Origin: Roseisalinus antarcticus
GTDB lineage: Bacteria; Pseudomonadota; Alphaproteobacteria; Rhodobacterales; Rhodobacteraceae
Direction: 5' to 3'
Assembly: GCF_900172355.1 (NCBI RefSeq)
Contig: NZ_FWFZ01000006.1
Coordinates: forward strand, 62,001 to 126,000
DNA length: 64,000 bases
Below, one piece after another: positions 45,453 to 54,926 of this stretch; within the stretch, counting starts at the first letter, position 1; every line of letters starts with the position of its first letter. The notes beneath the pieces were generated by a model that had not been told where the DNA came from, searched no databases, and worked only from the letters and a program-made list of their open reading frames with translations. The position numbers and the translations under genes were made by a program.

Positions 45453-46961
45453 GTGAAACCACAGGCGATTGCTCTTGCGACCACACGTGAAACCAGGGCG
45501 GCACGTGTGCGTGTCGCGCTGACCGGGCTGGCGATCGGCGCGGCCGTTGCGCTGACGCAGGCTCTTCCGGCCGAGGCGCAGGACCGGCCGATGTCCTTTG
45601 CCGACCTTGCCGAAATGGTCAGCCCCTCGGTGGTCAACATTACCACCTCCACCATGGTCTCGGGCCGGACCGGGCCCCAGGGCATCGTGCCCGAGGGGTC
45701 GCCGTTCGAGGATTTCTTCAACAACATGCCCGATGGCGACAGCCCGCGCCGGTCCTCGGCGCTTGGGTCCGGCTTCGTGATCTCGGCCGACGGTTATATC
45801 GTGACGAACAACCACGTGATCGAAGGCGCCGACGAGATCCTGATCGAGTTCTTCGACCGTGACACCGAGTGGCCGGCGGAGGTCGTCGGCACCGATCCCA
45901 ACACCGACATCGCCCTGCTGAAGGTCGAAGTCCCCGAGGGCGAGACACTGTCCTTCGTCCAGTTCGGCGACAGCGACGGCGAGACCGCCGAAGTCGGCGA
46001 CTGGGTCATGGCCATGGGCAACCCGCTGGGCCAGGGCTTCTCGGTCTCGGCCGGGATCATCTCGGCCCGCAACCGGGCGCTCTCGGGCACCTATGACGAC
46101 TACATCCAGACCGATGCCGCGATCAACCGGGGCAATTCCGGCGGGCCGCTCTTCGACATGGACGGCGACGTGATCGGGGTGAACACCGCGATCCTGTCGC
46201 CCACCGGCGGCTCCATCGGGATCGGCTTCGCGATGTCCTCGGGCGTGGTGAACAACGTGGTCGAGCAGCTGGCCGAATTCGGCGAGACCCGCCGCGGTTG
46301 GCTCGGCGTGCGGATCCAGGACGTGACCCCGGACATGGTCGACGCGATCGACGGGCTGGCCGATGCCCAGGGCGCCCTCGTCACCGACGTGCCCCCGGGC
46401 CCGGCCGAGGATGCCGGAATGCTCTCGGGCGACGTGATCGTGGTGTTCGATGGCCAGGACGTGGCCGACACCCGCGAGTTGGTGCGCATCGTCGGCAACT
46501 CCCCCGTCGGAAAGGAGGTCGCCGTCGACGTCCTGCGCGAGGGCGAGATGACCGAATTGACGGTCGTTCTGGGCCGCCGCGAGACCGCAGAGGCCTCTAT
46601 GCCCGCGCCGCAGGAGTCGCCGGAAGAGGCGATGCCGGAGGAAAGCGTCGTGCTCGGCCTGACCCTGTCGGAATCGAGCGATGAGCTGATGGAGCAATAC
46701 GGGCTCGAGATCGAAGAGGGTCTTGTGATCACCGATATCGACCCGATGAGCGAAGCGGCGTCCAAGGGCCTTCTGCCCGGCGATGTCATCACCGAGGCCG
46801 GCCAGCAGCAGGTCGCCTCCGTGGACCAGTTCCGCGACCGGATCGACGAGGCGCGGGACGCCGGCCGCAAGTCGCTTCTGCTTCTGGTGCGCCGGGGCGG
46901 GGATCCGCGGTTCGTCGCCCTGTCGCTGGTCGAAGAGACGCCTGAGGCCGACGACGAGTAG
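45453..46961 (+). CDS. Periplasmic serine protease Do (DegP/MucD type)
   Basis: A 502-residue HtrA-family protease/chaperone acting on misfolded envelope proteins. The catalytic triad is His121 (NNHVIEGA), Asp152 (NTDIALLKV) and Ser229 (NRGNSGGPLF). Two PDZ domains follow, at about residues 265-365 (GWLGVRIQDVTPDM) and 400-495 (VLGLTLSESSDELM). The start is GTG 45453, with CCAGGAGA 7-8 bases upstream; the longer frame lacks a proper signal. The signal is somewhat long (LTGLAIGAAVALTQALPAEA). A clear terminator follows. Confidence 0.95.
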   Translation: MKPQAIALATTRETRAARVRVALTGLAIGAAVALTQALPAEAQDRPMSFADLAEMVSPSVVNITTSTMVSGRTGPQGIVPEGSPFEDFFNNMPDGDSPRRSSALGSGFVISADGYIVTNNHVIEGADEILIEFFDRDTEWPAEVVGTDPNTDIALLKVEVPEGETLSFVQFGDSDGETAEVGDWVMAMGNPLGQGFSVSAGIISARNRALSGTYDDYIQTDAAINRGNSGGPLFDMDGDVIGVNTAILSPTGGSIGIGFAMSSGVVNNVVEQLAEFGETRRGWLGVRIQDVTPDMVDAIDGLADAQGALVTDVPPGPAEDAGMLSGDVIVVFDGQDVADTRELVRIVGNSPVGKEVAVDVLREGEMTELTVVLGRRETAEASMPAPQESPEEAMPEESVVLGLTLSESSDELMEQYGLEIEEGLVITDIDPMSEAASKGLLPGDVITEAGQQQVASVDQFRDRIDEARDAGRKSLLLLVRRGGDPRFVALSLVEETPEADDE

Positions 46962-46985
46962 GCCCCGGGGCTTGTTGGACGACAG

Positions 46986-47011
46986 AAGGGGCGCCTTGCG
47001 GCGCCCCTTTT
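46986..47011 (+). terminator. Rho-independent terminator after protease Do
   Basis: AAGGGGCGCC (46986-46995) pairs with GGCGCCCCTT (47000-47009) around TTGC, followed by TTTTATTG: a classic terminator 25 bases after the stop. Confidence 0.92.
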
Positions 47012-47088
47012 ATTGATTGGGGCTGCGATGCCGCAGCACCTTTTTCATTGGGCTGCGATGCGGCGGCCCGTGCCCCGGGGGGGACGTG

Positions 47089-47634
47089 TCAGTCTTCGGA
47101 CAGGGCCGAAATCTCGTCCCGGCGCAGCGCCGCGAGGCCCAGGAGCACCGCCGTCGTGCGCGCCAGGACCGGGCTGTCGGGCCCGCCCTCCGCAGCCTGG
47201 TAGGCCTGGAGCGCCTGCCGGGTCGGCCCGTCGAAACGGGAGGTGACCGGCCCGTCATAGGCCTCGCGCACGGCCAGGGCGCGCTGGACCGAGGCCGCGA
47301 AGTCCGGGGTCAGCGCCTCGGGGCAGAGCGCCTCGAACGCCTGTTCGCGCCGTTCGCGCAGGATCCTCTGGCGGGTGACCGTGCGAAAGCTGGCCGGCGA
47401 CAGCAGCTCCCCGTCGGGGGCAAGCTGGGCGGGCTGGACCAGCACCTGCTCGGTCACGGTCTCGATCACCGCGGGCGTGGTGGTGCGGCCATAGCACAGC
47501 CCCTCGGGGCCCCGCGCGATCTGCAGCCGGTCGGCATCGGGCGCGATGCGGCCCGGCCCGCCGCCGTCGGACCCGGGGCCCGCACCGCAGCCCGCCATCG
47601 CGAAGAGGCCCAGAAGGGCAATTGGTTTGATCAC
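47089..47634 (-). CDS. Lipoprotein with peptidoglycan-binding-like C-terminus
   Basis: A 181-residue lipoprotein starting at GTG 47634, with GCGGAG 7 bases upstream, and lipidated at Cys16 (LLGLFAMAGC). The C-terminal 60 residues (VQRALAVREAYDGPVTSRFD, then TRQALQAYQAAEG) resemble the PG_binding_1 helical domain, suggesting attachment to the cell wall from the outer membrane. Two cysteines (GLCYGR, EALCPEAL) may form a disulfide. The function is unknown. The gene runs towards the protease Do terminator. Confidence 0.72.
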   Translation of the reverse strand: MIKPIALLGLFAMAGCGAGPGSDGGGPGRIAPDADRLQIARGPEGLCYGRTTTPAVIETVTEQVLVQPAQLAPDGELLSPASFRTVTRQRILRERREQAFEALCPEALTPDFAASVQRALAVREAYDGPVTSRFDGPTRQALQAYQAAEGGPDSPVLARTTAVLLGLAALRRDEISALSED

Positions 47635-47780
47635 GGCTCGCTCCGCAGGGTCTTTGCGCCCCGTCGCGGCAAACCCTAGCCGAGACCGCCCGCGGCGCAA
47701 AGTCCGCGCGTGACACCCGTTGGGGATACGACCCGGCCTGTGCGTATTTGGCACTGGCCGCGCGGGGACGGTCGGATTAA

Positions 47781-48149
<369 letters not shown>

Positions 48150-48208
48150 CCCTGCTCGGCCGGATCCGGGGGCTGCGCCGTCTGCAGGGATGTGCCGCGG
48201 CGGGGGCG

Positions 48209-48907
48209 GTGCTGTTGGCCGGGCTCATGCCCGCGGGCGCGGCGCTGGCCGAGAGCCCGATCTTGGCGGCGGCCTATGCCGCGCCGACGACGCGCTATCC
48301 GCATGGTGTGCTGGGCGATGCGGTGGAATGGGGGGCCTTGGACCTGACCCTCGCGGACGGGCAGCGGGTGAAGATCGTGTTGCCCGAAGACCGGGTCTTC
48401 GAGGACGTCGCCCCGCGTCTGATCGACGTGGACCTGGATGGCGATGCCGAAGTGGTGGTGGTCGAAAGCGACCAGGGCCGTGGCGCCCGGCTGGCGATCC
48501 ACGACGCCCGCGGGCTGGTCGCGGCAACGCCCTTCATTGGGCAACGGTTCCGCTGGCTCGCGCCGGTCGGCGGGGCTGACCTGGACGGCGACGGCGCGGT
48601 CGAGATCGCCTTTGTGGACCGTCCCCACCTGGCACGGGTCCTGCGGGTCTGGCGGTTCCGGCCCGATGGGGCGGGCGGCGGCCGGCTCGAAGAGGTTGCC
48701 GCAGCGGCGGGACTGACCAACCACCGGATCGGAGAACCCGACATCGCCGGCGGCCTGCGGCGCTGCGGCGGCCGGATCGAGATGGTCACCGCCGATGCGG
48801 GCTGGGCGCGGATCGTCGCCACCCGGCTGGAAGACGGCCAGCTTCTGAGCCGCGACCTCGGGGCGCACCGGGGGCGCGAGAGCTTTCGCGCCGCCATGGC
48901 CTGCTGA
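48209..48907 (+). CDS. Secreted FG-GAP/VCBS-repeat-like protein
   Basis: The frame has two integrin-type FG-GAP elements with calcium-loop-like sequences (LIDVDLDGDAEVVVVE and GGADLDGDGAVEIAFVD), so a small beta-propeller fragment outside the cytoplasm is likely. The first conventional start is GTG 48209, which gives 232 residues but a signal peptide lacking its basic head. The frame is open upstream and encodes RIRGLRRLQGCAAAG before the hydrophobic stretch. A CTG at 48146 (overlapping the ferredoxin TGA) or at 48152 would give a proper signal peptide and about 253 residues. The family function is unknown. Confidence 0.75.
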   Translation: MLLAGLMPAGAALAESPILAAAYAAPTTRYPHGVLGDAVEWGALDLTLADGQRVKIVLPEDRVFEDVAPRLIDVDLDGDAEVVVVESDQGRGARLAIHDARGLVAATPFIGQRFRWLAPVGGADLDGDGAVEIAFVDRPHLARVLRVWRFRPDGAGGGRLEEVAAAAGLTNHRIGEPDIAGGLRRCGGRIEMVTADAGWARIVATRLEDGQLLSRDLGAHRGRESFRAAMAC

Positions 48908-49031
48908 CCGCGGCGCGGTCAGCCCGGGGCAGGGGTGACCTTGCGGTGCGCGTCCGCGCACTCTTCTTTCAGCACCTTGAGGGGTGACGCCCAGATGGCG
49001 GGCCGGGGCTGGCTTGCCCCGTTGCGTGGCG

Positions 49032-49790
49032 TCAGGTCAGGACGGCGGCGTAGGCCAGCAGGGCGGTGAGCTCTGTCAGCTGCTGGGTGGCGCCGAGGAT
49101 ATCGCCGGTCTGGCCGCCGAGGCGGGCCATCGCCAGTCGCGCCACCGTCAGGCCCGACAGCAGGGCGACCAATGCCAGCGCCGGGAGCGTGGCCGGCGCC
49201 AGGGCAAGGCAAGCCAGCGCCGCCAGACCCGCGGCGGCGGCGGCGGTGCGCGGCGCCGGGCGTCCGGTCAGCCGGGCCAGCCCGTCGGCGCGGGCATGGG
49301 GCAGCGCCGCCATCACCGCCGCCATCGTCGCGCGGCTGGCAGCCCCGGCCAGCGGCAGGGCGACCCAGTGGGCCTTCGCCGCGACCAGCCCCTCCAGCGC
49401 GGTCCATTGCAGCAGCAGCACCAGCGCGATCGCCAGAACACCGTAGCTGCCGACCCGGCTGTCGCGCATGATCTCCAGCCGGCGCGCCCGGTCGCGCCCG
49501 CCCCAGAGCCCGTCGGCGCTGTCGGCCAGCCCATCCTGGTGCAGCCCGCCGGTGAGCCCCGCCAGCAAGGCGAGCGCGAGGGCCGCGGCCGCACCTGCGG
49601 GCAGGCCGAGCGCCAGCGCGATCTGCACCCCCAGGGCGGCGAGTGCCCCCAGCAGCAGCCCGACCAGCGGCCAGGCCCAGGCCGCAGACGCCCCCCTGGC
49701 GTGATCGGCGCCGGGGGCGGGCAGCCGTGTCAGCAGGGCCATCGCTGCCCCGAGGTCTCCGGCAGAAAAAAGCCTGTCTTTGTCGCGCAT
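49032..49790 (-). CDS. cobV: Adenosylcobinamide-GDP ribazoletransferase (cobalamin synthase)
   Basis: A 252-residue integral membrane enzyme that joins adenosylcobinamide-GDP and alpha-ribazole in the last part of cobalamin synthesis. The signature [17 protein letters not shown] and [15 protein letters not shown] are intact, and about six hydrophobic helices are visible. Named cobV in aerobic-pathway organisms and cobS in enteric bacteria; the former is used to avoid confusion with the chelatase gene at 16224. It is divergent from the phosphoribosyltransferase gene, 83 bases away, with no space for a cobalamin riboswitch. Confidence 0.95.
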   Translation of the reverse strand: MRDKDRLFSAGDLGAAMALLTRLPAPGADHARGASAAWAWPLVGLLLGALAALGVQIALALGLPAGAAAALALALLAGLTGGLHQDGLADSADGLWGGRDRARRLEIMRDSRVGSYGVLAIALVLLLQWTALEGLVAAKAHWVALPLAGAASRATMAAVMAALPHARADGLARLTGRPAPRTAAAAAGLAALACLALAPATLPALALVALLSGLTVARLAMARLGGQTGDILGATQQLTELTALLAYAAVLT

Positions 49791-49873
49791 CCGCGCCTCC
49801 AGCCCGCGCCGGGGTCTTTTCCCCGCCGTCCCATCCGATAAGGAGGGGCAAACGGCAATGCAATGAGGCCCGC

Positions 49874-50890
49874 ATGACTGACCGCCCCGCCACGCTTCAG
49901 GAATTCCGGGACATGCTCGTGGACCTGCCCGCCGCGTCCGCCGGTGTAATCGCGGCGGCGGAGGCCAGGGACGCCCAGTTGACCAAGCCCCCCGGGGCGC
50001 TCGGGCGGCTGGAGGAACTGGCGATCTGGTACGCCGGGTGGCGCGGCACGGCGCGCCCGACGATCGAGGCCCCGCAGATCGTCATCTTCGCGGGCAATCA
50101 CGGGGTGGCCGCGCGGGGAGTGTCGGCGTTTCCGCCCGAGGTGACGGTGCAGATGGTGGCCAATTTCGAGGCCGGCGGCGCGGCGATCAACCAGCTGGCC
50201 CGGGCCTTCGGCGCGAGCATGGCGGTCGTCGCCCTCGATCTGGAGAGGCCCACGGCGGATTTCACCGACGCGCCGGCGATGACCGAGGCCGAGGTGCTCG
50301 CGGCTCTGCAGGCGGGGTGGTCGGCGGTGGCGGAGGATGCGGATGTCTTCATCGCCGGAGAGATGGGCATCGGCAACACCACCTCGGCGGCGGCGCTGGC
50401 GGCCGCGCTTCTTGGCGGCACAGGCGCGGATTGGGCGGGCCGGGGCACCGGGCTCGACACCGCCGGCGTGGCGCTGAAGGCCGGTGTGGTCGATGCGGGC
50501 CTGGCGCACCACGCGGACCATCTTGCGGATCCAATCGAGGCGCTGCGCCGTCTGGGGGGCCGCGAACTGGCGGCGATGACCGGGGCGATCCTGGCCGCGC
50601 GGATGGCGCGGGTGCCGGTGATCCTCGACGGGTTCATCGCCTGTTCGGCGGCGGCGGTGCTGGCGAGGGCCGCGCCGGGGGCCCTTGATCACGCCATCGC
50701 CGGCCATCTGTCGGCAGAGGGCGCCCATGCCCGCCTGCTGGCGGCGCTGGACAAGGTGCCGCTGCTGGACCTGGGCCTGCGGCTGGGCGAGGGCTCGGGC
50801 GCGGCCACCGCCCTGGCGGTGCTGAAGGCGGCGGTGGCCTGTCACTCGGGCATGGCGACCTTTGCCGAGGCCGGCGTCAGCGACGGCTGA
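49874..50890 (+). CDS. cobU: Nicotinate-nucleotide-dimethylbenzimidazole phosphoribosyltransferase
   Basis: A 338-residue enzyme that makes alpha-ribazole-5'-phosphate from dimethylbenzimidazole and nicotinate mononucleotide, the lower-ligand branch of cobalamin synthesis. Key regions are [35 protein letters not shown] and the catalytic-base region [13 protein letters not shown]. Called CobU in Pseudomonas denitrificans and CobT in enteric bacteria. ATG 49874 has TGAGG 7 bases upstream. With the divergent cobV it forms a lower-ligand assembly pair. Confidence 0.95.
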   Translation: MTDRPATLQEFRDMLVDLPAASAGVIAAAEARDAQLTKPPGALGRLEELAIWYAGWRGTARPTIEAPQIVIFAGNHGVAARGVSAFPPEVTVQMVANFEAGGAAINQLARAFGASMAVVALDLERPTADFTDAPAMTEAEVLAALQAGWSAVAEDADVFIAGEMGIGNTTSAAALAAALLGGTGADWAGRGTGLDTAGVALKAGVVDAGLAHHADHLADPIEALRRLGGRELAAMTGAILAARMARVPVILDGFIACSAAAVLARAAPGALDHAIAGHLSAEGAHARLLAALDKVPLLDLGLRLGEGSGAATALAVLKAAVACHSGMATFAEAGVSDG

Positions 50891-50915
50891 CGCTTCCGCC
50901 GCGGGGGCAGGGCGA

Positions 50916-52832
50916 TCAGGTCTTGGACCGCCCGCCCGCCGCGCCCAGCCGCTCCTTGGCCACGGTGTTCACGTCGAAATTCCCGGCCAGGGCGGTTTCG
51001 AGCTCGTTCGCGAGCTCTTTCGATTTCGCCACGTATTCGGGGTTTTCCGTGATCGGCACGCCGGGTTTCCACAGCTCGGCCAGGGTCCGCAGGGCAGCCC
51101 GGTCGTGGTGATAGAAATACATCTCGGCCTCGTTGGCCTCGAATTCCGACAGGCCCAGGTTTTCGAGCACGTAGCGCCCCGCCCGCAGGCTGCTGTCGAA
51201 AAGCTCGCGCACGATGTCGTCGGCCCCGGCCTGATACAGCTCGTAGACATGGATGCGGTCGCGGGCCCGGGCGACGATGTGCAGGTCGGGCCGCGCCGAG
51301 CGGGCATACCGCACCAGGCGGGTCGCCGCCGCCCGGTCATCGAGCCCCACGACCAGCACCTTGGCCTCGTCGAGCCCTGCGCTGTGCAGAAGGTCCGGCC
51401 GGGTCGGGTCGCCGAAAAAGCCCTTGAAGCCGAATTTGCGCATGGTCTGGACCGTGCCCAGGTTGGTGTCGAGCACCACGGTCGAGAACCCCGCCGATTG
51501 CACCAGCCGGTTGACGACCTGACCGAAGCGTCCGATCCCGGCGATGATGACGGTGCCGCGCTCGTCGATCTCGTCGGCGGGATGATCAGCCGCGTGGGTG
51601 TCCTCCAGCCGGCGGGACAGGTATTCGTAGAGGATGAACAGCAGCGGGGTCATCAGCATCGTCAGCGCCACGACAAGCAACAGCGTCGCGGTGAGCGACG
51701 GGCCGAGCACTGCCTGCTGCGACGAGAACGACAGCAGCACGAAGCCGAACTCCCCCGCCTGGGCCAGCCCGAGCGTGAACAGCCAGCGGTCGCGGGGCTT
51801 CAGCCGGAACATCCGCGCCAGAAGGTAGAGCACCGCGCCCTTGATCGCGATCACCCCCATGGCCAGGCCGATGATCGTCACCGGTTTCGACAGCAGCAGG
51901 TCGAAGTCGATGCCCGCCCCGACGGTGATGAAGAACAGCCCCAGAAGCAGGCCCTTGAACGGCTCCAGGTCGCTTTCCAGCTGGTGGCGGAACTCCGAAC
52001 TGGCCAGCACCACCCCGGCGAGGAAGGTGCCCAACGCGGGCGAGAGGCCGACCAGCTGCATCAGCACCGCGATGGAGACGACCATCAGCAGCGCCAGTGC
52101 CGTATACATCTCGCGCAGGCGGGCCTGGTGGATGTAGCGAAAGACCGGCCGGGTCATGAAGGTGCCGGTCAGGATCACCGCGGCCACGGCGCCAAGGGTC
52201 ACCAGGGTCACGCCCCAGCCGGGCAGCCCCTCGACCAGGCTCATGGCGTGGTGGGCCGCGTCCTCGGCATGGTCGGTGTTGGCGGGCTGAAGCGAGCCGT
52301 CGGCGCCGATCTGCACCGGCGTCGGGATCGCCAGCAGCGGCAACAGCGCCAGCATCGGGATCACAGCGATGTCCTGCGTCAGCAACACCGAGAAGGTCGA
52401 CCGCCCGCCCTGGGTCTGGATCAGCCCCTTTTCCGTCAGGGTCTGCAACACGATGGCGGTGGAGGACAGGGCGAACACCAGCCCGATCGCAAGCCCGGTG
52501 GGCCAGGGCTGCCCCAGCGCCATCGCGGCGCCCATGATCAGCACCGTGGTCAGGCCGATCTGCATGCCGCCCAGCCCGATCAGCCGGTCGCGCATGTCCC
52601 ACAGGGCGCGGGGCTCCAGCTCCAGCCCGATCAGGAACAGCATCACGACGACGCCGAATTCGGCCACGTGCTGAAGCTCTTGCGTGTCCGACCCGATGCC
52701 GGGGACGAAGCCGATGAAGATGCCGGCCATCAGGTAGCCCAGCACCGAGCCCAGCCCGAACCGTGCCGCCAGCGGCACGGTCAGAACGGCTGCGCCGAGG
52801 TAGATCGTGCTGAGAACAAGGACTTCCTGCAT
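50916..52832 (-). CDS. Kef-type K+/H+ antiporter (CPA2) with RCK domain
   Basis: A 638-residue protein: about twelve membrane helices of the CPA2 antiporter fold in residues 1-400, then a TrkA-N/RCK Rossmann domain (GTVIIAGIGRFGQVVNRLV, VVLDTNLGTVQTMRKFG) and a C-terminal tail. This is the layout of KefB/KefC, glutathione-gated potassium efflux systems protecting against electrophiles. No KefF/KefG-type oxidoreductase is adjacent. The start ATG 52832 begins directly with the first helix; longer readings lack similarity. The upstream regulator gene is on the same strand. Confidence 0.9.
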   Translation of the reverse strand: MQEVLVLSTIYLGAAVLTVPLAARFGLGSVLGYLMAGIFIGFVPGIGSDTQELQHVAEFGVVVMLFLIGLELEPRALWDMRDRLIGLGGMQIGLTTVLIMGAAMALGQPWPTGLAIGLVFALSSTAIVLQTLTEKGLIQTQGGRSTFSVLLTQDIAVIPMLALLPLLAIPTPVQIGADGSLQPANTDHAEDAAHHAMSLVEGLPGWGVTLVTLGAVAAVILTGTFMTRPVFRYIHQARLREMYTALALLMVVSIAVLMQLVGLSPALGTFLAGVVLASSEFRHQLESDLEPFKGLLLGLFFITVGAGIDFDLLLSKPVTIIGLAMGVIAIKGAVLYLLARMFRLKPRDRWLFTLGLAQAGEFGFVLLSFSSQQAVLGPSLTATLLLVVALTMLMTPLLFILYEYLSRRLEDTHAADHPADEIDERGTVIIAGIGRFGQVVNRLVQSAGFSTVVLDTNLGTVQTMRKFGFKGFFGDPTRPDLLHSAGLDEAKVLVVGLDDRAAATRLVRYARSARPDLHIVARARDRIHVYELYQAGADDIVRELFDSSLRAGRYVLENLGLSEFEANEAEMYFYHHDRAALRTLAELWKPGVPITENPEYVAKSKELANELETALAGNFDVNTVAKERLGAAGGRSKT

Positions 52833-52935
52833 GGGATCGGTATCGCAGGGGCCAATGACCTTGGCAATCTCTGGGGCGCAGGCGCCGGCGGTCTGGGGCG
52901 AAACACCCCGCCGCTGCATCGCAATGAGGCAGCGT

Positions 52936-54435
52936 TCAGACGGCGTCCCCGGCGTAGAGGCGCAGCGCCGCGCGGATCGCCCCGAGCAGGTGCTGCCGGT
53001 CCCGGTCGTGCTCGAACAGATATGAGCGTTCGGCCGCGGCGACACAATCCCACGCCGGATCCAGCGCGAAGGCCCGGTCGAGGTGGCGGCGCACCCCCTC
53101 GCTGTCCCCCGCGCAGGCATGAATCGCCGCAAGGCGGACCAGCTGGCGGATGCCAAGCTGCGGCAGGCTTGCGAGGGCGCGGGCCGCGGCGTCGAAATGC
53201 CCCTGCGCGAACAGCGCCTCGGAGCGCAGCACGTCATGGGCCGGCGGTTTCAGCGGGTTGATCTCTTCCGCCCGGTCGAGCCAGGTCAGCGATTCGGCGG
53301 GGCGCCCGCGGCACAGGCAGACAAAGGCCATGTCCGCGAGGCAATCCGACAGGCAGGGGTTGGCCGCTATGGCCCGGCGGATCAGCGTCTCTGCGGCCTG
53401 CCAATCCTCCAGGTAGCAATGGACGAAGCCCAGCATCGACAGGCACTGCGCCTCATCGGGGGCCAGTTCGACCGCGCGGGCGGCATGTTCTCGGGCGCGC
53501 AGGCGGGCCGCGCGGGAGGACAGGCCGAACCCCTCCAGCGCGATCTCGGCCCGGGCCAAGAGGCAATGGGCCAACGCGAAATCCGGGTCGAGGCGCAGGG
53601 CCGCCAACAAGTAGTCGTGGGCGCGACGTTCCTGCTCCGTCGTCAGTTGCCGCTGCAGCGAGACGGCCCGCGCGTAATGCGCGAACGCGGTCGGATTGCT
53701 GGTCTGCTGTCGCCGCGCCCCTTCGGCGGCCGACAGGGCCAGCGACTGGACGATCCGGCGCGGCACCAGATCCTGGAGCGTCAGCAAGCGGTGCCCCACG
53801 CAGGTCAGGCTCTCGGCCCAGATCACCTCGCCGGTGGCCACGTCGTTGAGGCTGATCGACAGCCGGAGCTGATCGCCTGCGAGGTGCGCGGTGCCGTCCA
53901 TGACGTAATCCGCGCCCAGTCGGGCGCCGATGCCGGGCAGGTCCAGCCCCGGCTCATCGGCGGCGGCAAAGGCCGAGTGCCGCGCGATCACCGCGAGACT
54001 GCGGAACCGGCTGAGACCGATGGTGATCTCTTCGATCAGCCCGTCGATCAGGTCCGACGCCTCGGTCCCGCCCGAGCGCCGCTGCAATGGCAAAAGCGCG
54101 ATCCGTGGGCGTTTCGGGGGGGCGGGCGCCGCCGCGTCGGGGTGCAGGGCATAGCCCCGCCGCGCCACGGTGCGCAGCCGATCCCGCGCCTCGGGCCCAA
54201 GGACGCGGCGTATGTCCCGAATGGCCTGGGTGAGCGAATCCTCGGTCACTGTCACATCCGGCCAGACCGCGGCCATCAGCGCATCTTTCGAAACCACCTC
54301 GCCCGGTCGACGGGCAAGCTGGTCGAGCACCGCAAAGGCCTTCGACCGCAGCGAGACCGCCTGTCCGTCCCGCGTCAGATGTCCTGCCCGGAGGTCGAGG
54401 GTCAGCGGCCCGAATGACAAGAGCCCCGTTTCCAT
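52936..54435 (-). CDS. CadC-like winged-helix regulator with TolB-like and TPR domains
   Basis: A 499-residue cytosolic protein with three parts. Residues 1-100 are an OmpR-type winged-helix DNA-binding domain (LARRPGEVVSKDALMAAVWP, SLTQAIRDIRRVLG). Residues 110-225 resemble the TolB-like/adenylate-cyclase-associated segment (IALLPLQRRSG, GARLGADYVMDGTAHL). Residues 245-490 contain TPR repeats. There is no receiver domain and no membrane helix, unlike CadC or ToxR. The target genes are unknown; the downstream Kef antiporter on the same strand, 104 bases away, is one candidate. Confidence 0.85.
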   Translation of the reverse strand: METGLLSFGPLTLDLRAGHLTRDGQAVSLRSKAFAVLDQLARRPGEVVSKDALMAAVWPDVTVTEDSLTQAIRDIRRVLGPEARDRLRTVARRGYALHPDAAAPAPPKRPRIALLPLQRRSGGTEASDLIDGLIEEITIGLSRFRSLAVIARHSAFAAADEPGLDLPGIGARLGADYVMDGTAHLAGDQLRLSISLNDVATGEVIWAESLTCVGHRLLTLQDLVPRRIVQSLALSAAEGARRQQTSNPTAFAHYARAVSLQRQLTTEQERRAHDYLLAALRLDPDFALAHCLLARAEIALEGFGLSSRAARLRAREHAARAVELAPDEAQCLSMLGFVHCYLEDWQAAETLIRRAIAANPCLSDCLADMAFVCLCRGRPAESLTWLDRAEEINPLKPPAHDVLRSEALFAQGHFDAAARALASLPQLGIRQLVRLAAIHACAGDSEGVRRHLDRAFALDPAWDCVAAAERSYLFEHDRDRQHLLGAIRAALRLYAGDAV

Positions 54436-54466
54436 CGGTCAATAGGAAGCGGCAGCAAGCCCCATG

Positions 54467-54733
54467 TCAATCGGCCGACACGCCGTCGCCGCGGGAACAG
54501 GGCCGGCAGCCATGCGTGACGGGCCCGCCGCGGGCTTCGAGCTCGCGCGGGGTGCTGTCGCGCGCGGCGCCGATGTCGGCCAGCAGATGCGGCGCGGTCC
54601 CGGCAAGCCGGTCGAGCGCCGCCCGCTCGCGTGTCGCCAAGCTGTGCCCGGCAAACTTGTCGCGCAGCCACCGCCAGCAGTGTCGCGGCGCAAGGCTGGC
54701 GCGGCGGGGCGGGGTGTCGATCAGCAAGGTCAT
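54467..54733 (-). CDS. Small DUF1127-like protein
   Basis: An 88-residue Arg-rich protein. The middle part (RERAALDRLAGTAPHLLADIGAAR) resembles DUF1127, whose short members have a conserved L-x-DIG core; related proteins affect RNA turnover and phosphate/carbon balance in other alphaproteobacteria. GGAGA lies 6 bases before ATG 54733. The C-terminus after the core is not conserved-looking. It may share a transcript with the regulator gene 31 bases downstream. Confidence 0.6.
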   Translation of the reverse strand: MTLLIDTPPRRASLAPRHCWRWLRDKFAGHSLATRERAALDRLAGTAPHLLADIGAARDSTPRELEARGGPVTHGCRPCSRGDGVSAD

Positions 54734-54850
54734 CTCGGGTCTCCGGCATAGGTCAACGCCCTGTCAGAGTGCCGGACATACCCGCGCCGCGTCCTGAACG
54801 CGGTCTGAAACTTTCCTGAAAATGAGGGGGGCGAAGGGCGCGTCACGTCA

Positions 54851-54926
54851 GCCGATCAGCACGGCCGATCAGCCCGGCCAATCAGGCCACCAACAAGCAC
54901 GGCCAATCAGGCCGGCCAATCAGCCC
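54851..54926. repeat. Six degenerate 12-13-bp tandem repeats at a gene end
   Basis: Units (54851, 54863, 54876, 54889, 54901, 54914) follow GGCCAATCAGGCC with variants; the fourth is the most diverged. The array ends over the stop codon (54920-54922) of the long leftward gene, and most units contain a TGA on that strand. Confidence 0.88.

Noticed and set aside
49791-49873. Cobalamin riboswitch between cobV and cobU
   Set aside because: The 83-base gap is too short for the aptamer and no B12-box-like sequence is seen.
50862-53261. 799-codon frame opposite the Kef antiporter
   Set aside because: The product is Gln/His/Arg-rich without a domain; the antiporter on the other strand is unambiguous.
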